Shown in pieces: positions 32,497 through 45,059 of a stretch of 64,000 nucleotides of DNA. The notes below the pieces were generated by a model. It was not told the DNA's origin, searched no databases, and worked only from the letters and a program-made list of their open reading frames with translations. The stretch spans positions 1,054,001 through 1,118,000 of the forward strand of contig MCGE01000006.1 in the NCBI GenBank assembly GCA_002105175.1, in the 5' to 3' direction. This DNA comes from Absidia repens. Taxonomy: Eukaryota > Mucoromycota > Mucoromycetes > Mucorales > Cunninghamellaceae. The first letter of the stretch is position 1. Every line of letters begins with the position of its first letter. The translations under genes and the position numbers were made by a program.

Positions 32497-35400
32497 ATGG
32501 AGTCCCACCTTTTATTACGGGAACATCCAAGAGCGCTTGCACTCAGGCCAACAGTATTAGAAGAAGCGCCTTCCGGCGTTCTGGTGCTTGAACAACACAA
32601 AACGAACCACACTGGCTCCATCAAAGCCATGGCGACATTGGTGCCATCCTCCAAGTTTGAAGACTCTCAGTGGCGTATCCTTAATTCTCGTCCGGTGTTT
32701 GGCTGTCTTGGTCTTATTGATATTTTTGGAGGTAATATTGAAAACATACGTACTCTCCAGTTGACAGAAGGAACTATCTTTGTCTGACTTGGAAGATGGT
32801 TTCTTGTCTCTTTTATTATAGAAACCTTCGTTGCCATCGTGACGGACTGTATCTCACTTGGGCGAATTCGTGCTGGGGAAGAAGTATACAAAATACAGTC
32901 AGTGGCCTTTTACTCTTTATCTTCTTCCAAATATGACAACATTACAATGGTGAATGGGGACTGGGATGCCGATGACTGGACAACTGATCAACAACAACTA
33001 GGAAACAGCAACAACAACATTAATGGAGACAATGGGATCATTCAACACCCATGTGCCCACTTGCAAAAATTGTTATCTATTGGCAGCTTCTATTTTACAC
33101 CAGACTTTGATTTAACCAAGACCGTGCAGTCAAGGTAAGATACATTTACGTAAAATCATGGTCATCGTTATAAAGAATTCACGTATATTCGTTTTTCTTT
33201 ATAGAACACCCTCAGCGTCAACCATGAGCGCCCATTCCTTTGATGATCACTTTTTATGGAACAAGTTTCTAATATCAGGGCTCTTGGATTTCCGAAATAA
33301 ACTGGATAGAAGAAAGCAAATCGATTTGGATCGTGGTGGATTCCTCGTAGGTGTCATGGTTATGATAAAAGATAGTATGGTGAGTAGGTGATTTATATCT
33401 TCTTAATTATAATATAGGTCTTCGCCATCCGTGGTTATGTTGGCATTGAAACAATTATTGAAGGGAATGAAAAGTATGAACTTTCTACCGTGTCAAAACT
33501 TAGCTGCAAACGTGCTGGGACTCGCTTCAACTCCCGTGGTATTGATGATAATGGTCATGTCGCCAATTTTGTGGAGGTAAGGGAGAAAAGATTTATGTTT
33601 AATTACTGAAATGTGTACGATTAATTATTATTATTGAAACAATAGACTGAAACAGTATTATCCTCTGACCGAACTTGCTACTCCTTCACACAAATCCGTG
33701 GGAGCGTACCAGGTAGGAATAATAAAAATATCAACACTGTAGATATCATCGTGCCATTAATAATTTTATTTTTATTTTTGTTTTCTTGCGTTAGTATTTT
33801 GGGAACAACAAGGAATGCAATTAGTGAACCACAAGATACAAATAGCTCGCGGACCCGATGCCACTCAACCGGCTGTAAAACGACATTTTGACGAACTCTC
33901 GCAACGATATCATACTGTGTGCTGCTTGAATTTATTGTCCCTTGAAAAAGAGAAAAACACCGGGGAAGTCTTACTCAGCAAAGCCTACAATACAGCGGTC
34001 CAGCAACTCGGAATAACGTCAAACACCAACATCGTCAATTTTGATCTACATGCAGAATGTCGCGGTGGCAATTATGAAAACTTGGGAAATCTGATGAAGA
34101 TTATACGAAACTCAGTGGATAAATTCGGCTATTTTTTAATGGATTCGGACGACAATCGCACCATTTATACGCAACAAGGGATTTTCCGCACGAATTGTAT
34201 GGATTGTTTGGATCGAACAAATTTAGTACAAAACGAAGTGTCAAGAAAAATGTTACTCGATTATCTCAACAACAAGTTTAAGGATCAGCGCACCATCGAC
34301 CGATTTATCACTGCGCACGCCAATCTCTGGGCCGAAAATGGGGATGGTCTTTCCAAAATCTATGCTGGTACAGGTGCTTTGAAGTCGGCTTTCACTCGTA
34401 CCGGCAAGGTGACTTTGATGAACGTATTAGGTGATGCTGCTCGGTCTGCCAATCGATTTTACATTAACACTTTTCAAGATAAAGCCCGACAAGAAATCAT
34501 TGATCAACTTTTGGTAAAAGAGAAGAAGAAGAAAATGAGGAAAAAAGGAACGGTGGATAACCATTTAGTCAACATATTATTGATATAGGGAAAACTTACT
34601 GGTCAAGCAGAAATATTAATTCATGATCCAATCAGTGATTCGGTATCACAATTGATGCAATCAAGGTAAGAAAATTGGAGAAAATATGTGCTACGATCGA
34701 GTAACTAAAAACTTTCACAATTTATATACAGGATGAAAGAATATTCTACTAGTCAACAAATAACCATCTTTTGCGGCACATACAATTTGAATGGCAAATC
34801 ATTTAAAGGGGAAAAATTAGATCCATGGCTGCTGCAACATATTCAATGTAAGTGGAACAATTTAGTTATAGTGCATCTCCTTAGTGTTACTCAATTTTCT
34901 ATCTTTTATACTTATAGTGAATCAATATAAAGAACCAGAAATTTATGTCATTGGCTTCCAAGAAATCGTCGAACTCTCTCCACAACAAGTGATGGCAACA
35001 GATGCTGACAAGAGGTAAGATAATAAACATATGATTGGAATAAGGGATCAACAAGAAAAATCCTCAACTACTTTTTTTTTTTTTTTTTTTTTTTTGCTTG
35101 ATTTTTGTTAATAGGAGTGTGTGGGAACAGCAAATTGAAAGAACTCTTAATTCTAGTCAAATGGGTGGCAGATCAAAATATGTTCTACTTCGATCAAATC
35201 AATTAGTGGGTGCTGCTTTAATCATCTTTGTGAAGGCGTCGGTGGTAGAAAACATACGAAATGTGGAAACGTCGATCAAAAAGGTAACGATAAAGGAAAA
35301 ATGATATCCTTCATTAATACTGACAACGCGTCTTTTGTTTTCTGAATAGACTGGGATGATGGGTATGGCAGGAAACAAGGGTGCGGTCGCTATCAGAATG

Positions 35401-36985
35401 GAATATGGTGATACAAGCTTTTGCTTCCTTGCTGCACACTTTGCCTCTGGCCAATCAAATGTAGACGATCGAAATGCTGATTTTCACACTATCAACCAAG
35501 GCTTACAATTCCAAAGAGGACGATCCATCGATAGTCATGAGTAAGTTGCCAATCACATTGAAGGTGGGAGCGGGGGGACGTGCAAATTACTCACCAAAAA
35601 TAATCTTTTACATGATAGTAACATTGTATGGGTTAGTGACTTCAATTATCGCGTCTCCTTAGTCAATGAAGAGGTAATATGGCAGATAACTTTTGAAATT
35701 TTGAGTAAACTGACACAAGAACTTCATTCAGGCTCGCAAATATACAGCAAGTGGAAATATTGAAGCCCTGTTACGAAATGACCAGGTAATCAATGAAAAC
35801 AAAAAATAGGCATCTAGCCTTAAAGCTGATTTATCTATTTTCATTGTAGCTTCTCCGCGAAATGAATCAAGGCAATGTGTTTCAAGGGTATCAGGAGGGT
35901 TTGATTACATTTATGCCAACATACAAATATGACAATGGAACGGATACATATGATACCAGGTAAAAACAATAAAATAAAAAAAAAGTAGGGAATTCAAATA
36001 AATAATGCTATTGCAATTTCTCACGTATACATTTCTACTTATTACTATGACCATTGCTATTATTGTTATTATATAGCGAGAAACAACGGGTGCCAGGATG
36101 GACTGACCGAATTTTATATAAAGGAAGTCTATTGAAGCAAGTGCAGTACGATAGAGCAAACCTATATACATCTGATCATCGACCAGGTAAAAAAGTTGAA
36201 AAATAATAATAACAAGTTGGCAAATATATATCATTCATTATTATTCCTTCCAATTTACATATCATAGTGCTGGCATTATTCGAAACCGAAGTAAGAAAGA
36301 AAAAAGAAACAAGGGTGCTATAGCATAATGCGTTGCTTACATTGAGCGTTTGTTTTGATGAATAGATTGTCATGCTGGATCAGGCCGCAAAGATGCAATT
36401 ACAACAACAGCTTTACAAGAAAGGACTGGAAAGCACTAGTAGTGAAGTACAACTTACAGCCCTCATTCCTCCAAGTCTCCCAAAGCGCAAACCAATACCT
36501 GCTCGCTCTTCGCCTGTACCTGTCCCACCGACCTCTCTGATGCCAAAGCCCGTTAAAACGTTGATAGATTTGTCTGATGATGATCACGTTATACCACCAA
36601 GTTGTAGGTAGCATAGTGGTATTGATGAAGTATCCCCTTATTTACCATTCTATTTTCTGTCTATAGTACCTCCTCCAAGTACTGATACAATCAAATGGTG
36701 GGAGGATGGAAATGGTAAGGAAGTGAAAAAAAAAAAAAAAATACAAACTTGAACTTTTTTTTTTTGGTATACAATTGCTCATTACTATCGGTATTTTGTA
36801 ATATATGAATGATAGCTTTTCCCAAAGCAGACAAGAATAGAACTGGGCAAGGCAGGAATCCCTTCATCATACAAGATATGTCAAATTCAAGTCAATCTCT
36901 GGATTTATCATGGACTCCCATTGTACCACCGGCATCCATATCGTCCTCTCCCATCAATCCTCCTCCTCCTCCTCTTAGATATTAA
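32497..36985 (+). CDS. Synaptojanin-like phosphoinositide phosphatase (Sac1 + 5-phosphatase)
   Basis: Hydrolyses PtdIns(4,5)P2 and other phosphoinositides in endocytosis and trafficking (yeast Inp51/52/53 family). About nineteen exons encode a ~1000-residue protein. The N-terminal Sac1 domain carries FGCLGLIDIFG and TDC at the start, NFVE-TETVLSS, SFTQIRGSVPVFWEQ, and the catalytic RTNCMDCLDRTNLVQN (Cys-x5-Arg). The central 5-phosphatase domain has FCGTYNLNGKSF, YVIGFQEIVELS, GMMGMAGNKGAVAIR, FLAAHFASGQSNVDDRNADF, WVSDFNYR, VPGWTDRILYK and SDHRPV. The usual W-x-G-D-x-N-Y-R motif has Ser for Gly here. The C-terminus is Pro-rich (IPPSLPKRKPIPARSSP, NPPPPPLRY), likely SH3-binding. The start at 32497 follows a T-rich leader; no earlier in-frame ATG was found. 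Confidence 0.93.
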
Positions 36986-37197
36986 AATTAGTGATTTAGT
37001 GATTTGCCCTACATGTATGCTAGTTTTTTTTTTTTTTTTTTTTTTTTTTTGTATTATATCTGTATCAATAAAAAGAAGTATGATTATGGGGACTTCATTC
37101 CAACTCCGCTTTTTTTTTTGATGTGGATTAGAAGAACCGCATCGTTTTGTGCTTTTTTATCACTGCTCCTTTCTACTTTTCTTTTTTTTTTTGTAGA

Positions 37198-39963
37198 ATG
37201 CTGTCACGGATCAAAGCGAAGCTAAGTGGAAAAAAGAAAGGACTGCAATTTGATATTGAAAAGCAACAAAAGATATATACATTCCTAAATAAGTACGCTA
37301 CTCCATTTGGGTAAGTTACGATTGACAAGTTACTGAAAGCCAATAATGCACTGATCATCTCTCCTTTCTTTTTTTTAAATTGATTTATAGTATCTTGCTC
37401 TTTTTGATTGGCACCTGTTGGATTTTATTGTTACCATATGACGGCTACAGCAAACGAACATACATATCTGAAAATGCTTTACTACCAGGACAGGTATTAT
37501 CATATACTTGCGTCAGTTTCTTCTATTCCAATTGACACGTCTCTATTTTTTTTTTTTTTTGGGTAGGTGAACGTTTATTATGGTTATAACGACATTCGGG
37601 CGGCAGAGGAATACAGGGACAAACTACAATCTATACAAACACTGGATATCACAGAGTAGGTTGAAAACAGAACATTAGCGGGTATGGCGATGGTGTTAAT
37701 TTTTTTTCCCCCCTTCTCTGTAGACGGTCTATCTTTATTCAAACCGAACTTCGCAAAGTGGGATTCACAGCTGCTACGCAGTTGTTTGACATGGATGGAT
37801 TATCAGTACGTGCAAAAAAACATATCTAGATAAAACTATGATACTAACTCATCTATTGGTATTTTCATCGGCGGACCAAAAATAGGGCATCAATGCATTT
37901 GCAATATATCGTACGCCGCGTAGTGATGGAAAAGAAGCGTTGGTGCTTAGTGCGCCCTGGATGTCTCGTACTGGTGATCGTAAGTACAGTGCTTATTCTA
38001 ATCGATCAAATCTTACGTATTTTGTTCGTTTGTTTTAAAAACTAGATAACACGAATGGTATTGCGGCTCTATTGTCCTTGGCCAAATTATTTAAGCGTAA
38101 GTCATTCGATTACTTCAAACGTAGTATGAGTCCTATCTGATGTGAGTTTTTTATTCCTAGGAAATGTCTATTGGTCAAAGGATATTATTTTACTGGTAAC
38201 GGATCAAGGAAATGTAGGCACGCAAGCTTGGCTAGAAGCTTACCATGGCATCGAGAAAAAAGGTAACCTTGTCTGAATGATATACTCATTACAGGAGGTA
38301 GTGTGTTTTATTCATTTTTATTCTATTGTATCTAGGACAAGCAACTTTATCTTCTCTGTCCATGCCAAGATCGGGTGCTATTCAAGGTGTTATCAATCTG
38401 GACTTTCCTGGCGTCAATGATTATGAAAGCTTGGGATTATTCTTTGGTAGGTAATTGGTGACTGTGCCAAGGATGAGGAGGCTATGTCACTTACAGATGT
38501 TGTTTCTTAGAGGGAGTCAATGGACAGCTGCCTAATTTGGATCTGATCAATACCATACGTGTCGTGGCTCAAAATACCGCCAGAATACCTATTACCTTAC
38601 ACGACGATATTGACATCAACAATGCTGAATCAGGAACAATGGGCTCATATTGGAACTCATTGAAGCATGTACTTAAAACAATGGAATACCAGGTTGTCGG
38701 TCACCCATCAAGTGATGCCGGTCAATACCTCAGGTAAGATATCAAGCGCATGTTCCCAGGGGATATCAAAATTGGTGTACTGATGCTTTTGACATTTTAT
38801 TTGTAGATACAAGATAGATGCGGTCACCGTACATGGAATTCATGGGTCAAATCAGCTGCATGCGCTGTTTGGTTTTCATCGCATTGGAGTGTAGGTATCA
38901 TATGTTAATTGTATCGGATATAATCTTACCGTCGTATGTTTATTTGACCTATTAGTTTGCTTGAATCGACTTTCCGAAGTTTGAACAATCTATTGGAGCA
39001 CTTCCATCAATCGTTCTTCTTTTACCTTTTACCCAATCCCTCGCGATATGTGTCTATTGGTGTCTACATGCCTCCGGTGATACTCTTTGCTTGTAGTTTG
39101 ATTTTTCAAATATCCTTTTTTTTAGTTTATGTATATTTGGTAGAGATAGGTGTGACGATAGTGATCAATGACCAATGGTATTACCTTGACTTCTGTTTTC
39201 TTTATATGTATATACTCCTTAGTGCTTTATTATTTAGATCCAAAGGCGTTGGAAGTGGACCGTCAAGAAGCATCAAGTAGAAAAGGAACAATCAAACCAG
39301 CATATAGCGTCTACAAGAGACCCACCATCTTTCCATTCTTGATTCTGACCATTGTCCATGTAGCTGGAATGGTGATGCTTTATGTGATGCAACCTAGCAC
39401 TAGTTTATGGCTTAACAAGACATTCAACGATCAAGTAAATATCCATTATTTACTATATAGATGACATGCATGTAACAATATTTATTTCTTTGTTATATAT
39501 ATAGGCACTGAAGATTCAGATCGGGACTCTTTGTGGTATATCAACGGTGACGATCTTTGCGGTCAGTCTTTGGGTGACTCGAACCGGATCTCCTTCACAC
39601 GATGGACGGATATTGAAATCAATGTGTTTGGCAGGCAGTGCTATGGTGCTTGCCACAGTGTCTCTTCTCAACTTTAGTCTTGCTGTATCGACATCAATGG
39701 CGATTGTGGTGCCATATAGCTTGGTGCGTCCGACGGCGTCTTGGTTTTGGAGAACTCTTCAATGTCTCCTGCTATCAGTTCTCTCCCCTATAGGACTGGT
39801 TCTACTGTATTCACACCTCATCGGAACTGATCTCATTGTCATCGTGTCACAGCTGATGTTTGACTATCAAGTGGTACAATCTTGGTTTATTATCTTCGTC
39901 TGTCTGGTCTATTGGCCCACCAACATGGCTATGCATATATTAGTTTTTACTTTGAATTATTAG
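37198..39963 (+). CDS. GAA1: GPI transamidase subunit Gaa1/GPAA1
   Basis: Subunit of the ER complex that attaches glycosylphosphatidylinositol anchors to proteins. About a dozen exons. The product begins [15 protein letters not shown], then a first transmembrane segment ([16 protein letters not shown]). The large lumenal M28-peptidase-like domain carries [31 protein letters not shown], and [20 protein letters not shown], followed by [20 protein letters not shown] and [12 protein letters not shown]. Several C-terminal transmembrane helices end with ILVFTLNY. The start at 37198 directly follows TTTTTTGTAG, so the leader may contain an intron. It lies about 210 bp downstream of the inositol phosphatase on the same strand. 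Confidence 0.93.
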
Positions 39964-40399
39964 TTAGAGCGTAGCTTTCAGTTTAGTTTCGTTTTTAGTT
40001 CTTATTCATCCTTATTTTTATTTTTAAATAAACATTACCTTATGTTTTTTTTTAAAGAATTTTGTCAATGTATAATCTTATCTCCTGATTTTAGGGCATC
40101 GCATTATATATTTTTTGTTTTGTTTTCGCCAATCCCACTTCCAATCATACTGTAGAATCATCCCACATAACTCTTAAGAAATCATCAAAATTAGTGATCT
40201 CATCTTATTCAAATAAACATAATTCTTTTTATTTTTATTCAAACAATCCTATAGATTCTGGCTAGAGAGAAATCGAGTGAATGGTTAGAAGTGATCAGAT
40301 ATTAATGAGCAATTGAATTCCGTCGGATTACTCCGTTTGCTTCAGTATTTTTATATTATCTCACGCAAAAAATAAAGAAGTAAAAAGTAAAAGCGAAAC
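39964..40399. other. 3' flank of GAA1
   Basis: AT-rich, with AATAAA motifs (near 40026 and 40213) and T runs. No gene is seen before the dispersed repeat copy begins. Confidence 0.5.
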
Positions 40400-40565
40400 T
40401 AACGAGCTGAATATATACAGTATGTTGATTCTGGCAGGAATCATGTTGACCACACAGTCTAGGGTGATGACTATAAGAATACGGCTATGTTTCACACGAC
40501 TTGACTTAGAGCTGTCAACCACTCACTAGGCCACAGGTGTGGAGTGGAAAATAGTCATAGATATG

Positions 40566-40599
<34 letters not shown>

Positions 40600-41446
40600 T
40601 GTAAAATGTTCTATAGTGGAGGATACATGCACAGCACAATCTATATTTATTTATATGATTAGTCGAGCAGGAATATGGCTATGTTTGATAGTAGGAGATT
40701 CAAAGGCCGACAAGCAGTTCCTGAGTAAGCAAATGGTTGGTAGGACACTCACAAACAAGTAAAGTGAAGATATCAATCATTATACGGTTAGTTACAATTT
40801 TGCTAAGGAAATATATAGTTTTATTGGAGTATATTGGTAGATACTAAAACTAATGACGTGGGATTCATTGCGTCAAGGGATTCAATGGACGGATGTGTTG
40901 GAGGAATCATGAGGGGGACTGAAGTGAGATTGGAAGAATAGTCTACACCAATATAATGGGACAATAGTAAAATGGGAGTTAATATATTGTACCAGACATG
41001 AAAAATACTAAAGGGACCACTGTTATGGAAACATGGCAAGGTCTAACACTAATCAAAATAGATGATGATTGTACCAAAGGTATTTCTTATACAAGTGACT
41101 AATGGGACATTTTTCATTGAAGCAAATGGAAAGAGACATACTTTATTCAAATACAGATCGAAACTATGACAAACTAATACTAAACCAAGCTAATGAGGAC
41201 CCCAACAAAAAGCCAACTAATGGTGCCATCAGATCCTAGATCCAAAATGAAAGGGTTTTCTCAATGCATGTTACAATCCCTGTTCTAAAAACCCTTCTAA
41301 ACTAGTCCTAATACTAATCTAAGTCCAAAATAACCTCAAAAAAGTTGAATGGTGAAGAAAAAATGGAAAGAAAAAAAAAAGAAAATGAAATAAAAGAGAG
41401 CGAAAAAAAAAGGAGTAAATAAATATTCACGTGGGCGGGATTTGAA
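40400..41446 (-). repeat. Dispersed repeat family, copy C (long form, inverted)
   Basis: Read on the minus strand from 41446, it starts TTTCAAATCCCGCCCACGTG (CACGTG at 41428-41433). It then follows copy B in order: T-rich stretch, TTAGTATTAGGACTAG, conserved core, TTAGTATTAGTTTGTC, AATAAAGTATG, GATTAGTGT motifs, TTTACTTGTTTGTGAG, an internal poly-T (the A run 40568-40597 on the plus strand), and TGTATATATTCAGCTCG. The match to copy B covers about 1 kb, so the two form an inverted pair about 10 kb apart. No long ORF is seen. Confidence 0.85.
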
Positions 41447-41615
41447 AAATGATTTTCTTTCTGGTATGAGGATTGGTTTATGATTATATATATATCTATT
41501 TTACTGGTGTGTACAAAAAAAAAAAAAAGGAATCCCTCTTTTTCTCATTTTTAATTGTTTTTTCTTATCAGTAGACAACATAAAATATGATCAGCATGGT
41601 GGCTCTCTTCTCATG

Positions 41616-41990
41616 ATAAACACCGCCATTCAACTGCGGCAGTATGGTTGTTCTCTTATCTTGATGTCATTGCCGCCAAGGTGGGGCAATTCGACTTGAT
41701 CTATGTAATTTACCCTATTAACTGTACAGTACAGCAGTTTGTCAGTTACCTCGGGATAGCTTACCCTCTTTGGTTCCACTAGGTCATCAGACACTATGTT
41801 TACTCTACAACAATCCAAACACACTCTACACTTAATTATCTCAGGTTTATATATGTTCGTCAGAGTAATCTCACTATTATAGACCAGATTAGTTTTGTTG
41901 CCATAGCTCATATTTATGTCTGAATAAAATATATTTCGTCTTTTCGCTTTTAAATTTTCACTCATACGTTTAGTTTGTCTCATCAAATAG
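41616..41990 (-). repeat. Second repeat module, adjoining copy C (paralogue at 55.45-55.80 kb)
   Basis: Compared on the plus strand with 55455-55800, the same ordered motifs occur: CTCTTATCTTGATGTC versus CTTCTCTTGATGTC, GGGGCAATTCG versus GGTGCAATTCGG, TAATTTACC, ACTATTATAGACCAGATTAG versus TATAATAGTTTAGACTAG, CATAGCTCATATTTA versus CATAGCTTATATTTA, ATAAAATAT, and CATACGTTTAGTTT at the right edge. The minus-strand open frame across it (about 118 codons) has no domain and is probably fortuitous. Strand is given to match copy C. Confidence 0.7.
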
Positions 41991-42859
41991 GAGTGCCCTT
42001 ATTGTACAACACTTGTACGTGTAAAAAAAAGGCTGGTGTATGTTTGCAAGAACAAATTATGTACAAGGTAGTACCAATCAGCCATCGTGGCAGACGTCCC
42101 CTGTACTGGTTTCAGAATATAGGAATGGGAGGGATTATTGAATGGTTTTGGAATTTGACGGTGGTGGAGTTAGGAAAAAAAAAAAAAAAAGGTCAGCGAA
42201 GATTATATAAATCGTTTACAACGGTGAGCTCAGAAAAATAAAACAATTGAAATTGAAACACATTGGACGATTTTTAGCTTATCTGCATGACGTTCCTTTT
42301 TCGTTTTGGTAAACTATTGTTGTTACAATTGTTCAACTTCTCAGTACCAAGTTAATTTTGGCAGTCATGCAATTTAAGGGGAGGCGGGTGAGAAAAAAGA
42401 TTGGTTAAAAAAATATACCAAGTCTGAGTGAAGTATAAAGATGCAGGAGAATATAGTTTTGGGTCATACGGTTGAATACCGATTTACTGTGTCTGCAACC
42501 TCTCCTGTTTTTATTATAGATTTATTCCTAAAAGTCATCTACCATGAAGGCATCCTCTAATTAAGGATCATCTCACGAATAGCATAAGTTATCGGTATGC
42601 TATGTCACACCCTTCGCTATTTATATGCATTGGGTATCTAATATCACCAGAGAAACCGAAATAGTATCATGGTTGGCATTAAAGTCATCACAATATAACG
42701 CGGCAATGCATACGGCTCACTTTTTTTGGAGGGTTCTTTATTGGTTGGGCGAAAAAAGGTCGTGCCTGTATTTATTTGAACTGCCGCATATAGAAAGTGC
42801 TTTTCTTTCTTTTCACTTTTTTTCTGGCGTCAATATTTCACTCTTGCAAACTCGACTCA
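41991..42859. other. Upstream region of the cysteine-rich gene
   Basis: No gene recognised. An open frame at 42625-42981 overlaps the start of the next gene in a different frame and has no domain. An A run lies near 42177-42191. Confidence 0.4.
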
Positions 42860-43323
42860 ATGTCAATGACACCCATGACAAGCATAGCATATCCAGGATC
42901 TGCTCCTCCACCATTAGCACACACAGTCATGTCAACACCTTATTATCCTCATGTCGTGTTGCCTCATACAGCACCAGGTAAACTTGTGAGTTCTTACCAC
43001 GAAAAATATGCCGTGTAGTAATTTGCCGTGTAGTAATTTTTCTCTTTTTTAATCACAGCCTTTTATCCCAAAGTTGTATCTATGCATCAACGTGTTCCGC
43101 CGCCGGTGATTGTTTCCCATCCAAGGTTTTACCAAAACAGACCCTGCTGTGACTGCACTGATGGCTGTTGTTTATGCACTTGGTAAGCCAACTAAGAAAA
43201 AGATGAAAGGGACAAAAATATACTTACATATGGGTGGTTTTTTTTATTAATGTTACTAGTTTGACGACGCTTTGTTGTGCACTGTGCTTTTGCGAGGATG
43301 AACCATGTATCTGCTGCTACTGA
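42860..43323 (+). CDS. Small cysteine-rich tail protein (CYSTM-like)
   Basis: Three exons (42860-42977, 43059-43182, 43260-43323) encode about 101 residues, and all joins preserve the frame. The N-terminal two thirds are Pro/Met/Tyr/His-rich (SIAYPGSAPPPLAHTVMS, RVPPPVIVSHPRFYQNRP). The last 33 residues contain 14 cysteines (CCDCTDGCCLCT, then CLTTLCCALCFCEDEPCICC-Y). This arrangement, a Pro-rich head with a short hydrophobic cysteine tail, resembles CYSTM-type stress-associated membrane peptides. There is no signal peptide. Membrane attachment, palmitoylation or metal binding are all possible, and none is shown by the sequence. The start is the first of three closely spaced in-frame ATGs. 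Confidence 0.75.
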
Positions 43324-43796
43324 GCAACTTTACAATGTCTTGTCATTATTTCAGCCTTTCGGAAAATCCTATTATTGTGCGACGGCTATTCTGACTATCA
43401 ATGTTATAAACATAGTGATCTCATGACCTTATTTTGTAAACAAGACGAAATACAATTTGCTCTGTAAGTTTTTGTCTTTTGTCCCCTGTCCCCCAACATC
43501 TAGCGTAGCACATAGACTTTTACAGTGTATTCTTTTTTTTTTTTTTTTACAATAAATTTGTACTTTTAATAGTAACAACGGTTTATATTGTATGATGGCG
43601 TGGTGAGTGATTGATAGTTATACCGTCGTAATGACATCAGGGGCAGTATTTGGGATGTATGGTGAATGAGGCGCAAAATGTCGTGATTGATGGAAACGTT
43701 TCGGAATTTGAATTCCTCAATATTTAACGGCGCGCATTGCACAGCCTTTATCGTTTCTCTCTTCTTTTTTCACAAATTTCAACATATCGTTTAGTA
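43324..43796. other. Intergenic between the cysteine-rich and MAAI genes
   Basis: Contains the 3' flank of the cysteine-rich gene with a T run and AATAAA near 43550, then a promoter-like stretch with AACGGCGCGCATTG near 43728 before the MAAI start. No gene is seen. Confidence 0.45.
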
Positions 43797-44002
43797 ATGA
43801 CCAAAGAGGTAGGTTTATGTATGACAATATCAGCTTTATAATACTTTACTAACACTACTTACTTCTTTTTTAATTCTAGACAAAGCCTATTCTCTACAAC
43901 TTTTATCGCTCTAGTGCCAGCTATCGCGTCCGCATTGCTTTGGCATGGAAGGGGATTGATTATGAATATCGGGCTATTGATATATCAACCGGAATGCAGG
44001 TA

Positions 44003-44041
<39 letters not shown>

Positions 44042-44672
44042 GTCCACATTGATAGTTTACTTTATCTACATAAAATAGAAATCTGAGGAATACGTCAAGT
44101 TGAATCCATCGGCGAAGGTGCCCCTCTTTATCACGAAGGAAGGCAATATCTTATCTCAAACCGTCGCCATACTCGAATATCTTGACAATGTTTATCCAGG
44201 TAACAACTTCTCTTTTATAAGAAACAATGGGATGGTTCTTAATTTTTTTTTCGGAATAGATCGACCTATGATGCCCAGAGAAGCATTTACTGCGGCACAA
44301 GTTCGGTCCATTGTCCAAGTCATTGCATGTGACATTCATCCTTTACAAAATACTGGTGTTTTGGAACAAAAATGGGGATCGGATATGGAAAAAAAAACGG
44401 AATGTGCCAGTTATTGGATAGCGAAGGGATTTACTGGCTTGGAACAGATGTTGGCAAAGACTGCAGGTACGTATTGCGTCGGTGATCACATTACTATGGC
44501 GGATATGTTTTTAGCTCCTATGGTCACCAATGCCCATCGGTGGAAAGTTGATATGAAACCATTCCCCATAATTACTCGGATCAGCGATACCCTGATGACA
44601 CTGCCCGAATTCAGCCAAGCTCATCCTACAAATCAACCTGATTACCCTGAAGAACTCAAGACCTCGGCCTAG
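43797..44672 (+). CDS. maiA: Maleylacetoacetate isomerase (zeta-class GST)
   Basis: Glutathione-dependent conversion of 4-maleylacetoacetate to 4-fumarylacetoacetate, the penultimate step of phenylalanine/tyrosine breakdown. Four exons: 43797-43808 (MTKE only), 43880-43999, 44079-44199 and 44260-44672, about 221 residues. The active-site motif is [18 protein letters not shown]; the SSCS of many eukaryotic enzymes reads SSAS here, a variant I recall from bacterial homologues. NPSAKVPLF and [16 protein letters not shown] form the glutathione site, and [18 protein letters not shown] is the C-terminal GST signature. No fumarylacetoacetase or homogentisate dioxygenase gene lies nearby. The first intron donor comes only four codons after the ATG. 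The second intron contains an (AT)n tract at about 44005-44037. Confidence 0.93.
44005..44037. repeat. (AT)n microsatellite in a MAAI intron
   Basis: About sixteen AT dinucleotides directly after the donor of the second MAAI intron. Confidence 0.85.
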
Positions 44673-45059
44673 TTGTGATAGTTTACTTTAATTTAATAGT
44701 CTTTAGTTTAGTCTTTATTTTGATGTATTGATTGAATAAAATGAATTTATTATGTTATATGATATGTTATACATTGTGTGAAGAAGACAGTGTGTGAAGG
44801 CAACAACCCCCCTTCCCATGATTGATGATAATATGGAACTGTGTTTTGTATTGTAAAAATCAAATATATTTTATTGAATATGATATGCGGTGCACAAAAA
44901 AAAAAAAAAGGTATCAAGTATGAACACATGCTATGTATGTATATAAATATAAAGGGAGAGAAAAAAATAGCTATATAAGGGTGTAAAGACATGGTACAGA
45001 TAAAAAGGGTAATATGTATAATATAAAAAAATAGAGGGCTAAAAAAATCCAATAACCAC

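Noticed and set aside
41630..41986. 118-codon minus-strand open frame as a gene
   Set aside because: It lies inside a repeat module whose second copy (55.45-55.80 kb) does not keep the frame open, and it shows no domain.
42625..42981. 118-codon open frame overlapping the cysteine-rich gene
   Set aside because: It is in a different frame from the spliced cysteine-rich ORF, which has clean introns and a strong composition signal; the overlap is a shadow.
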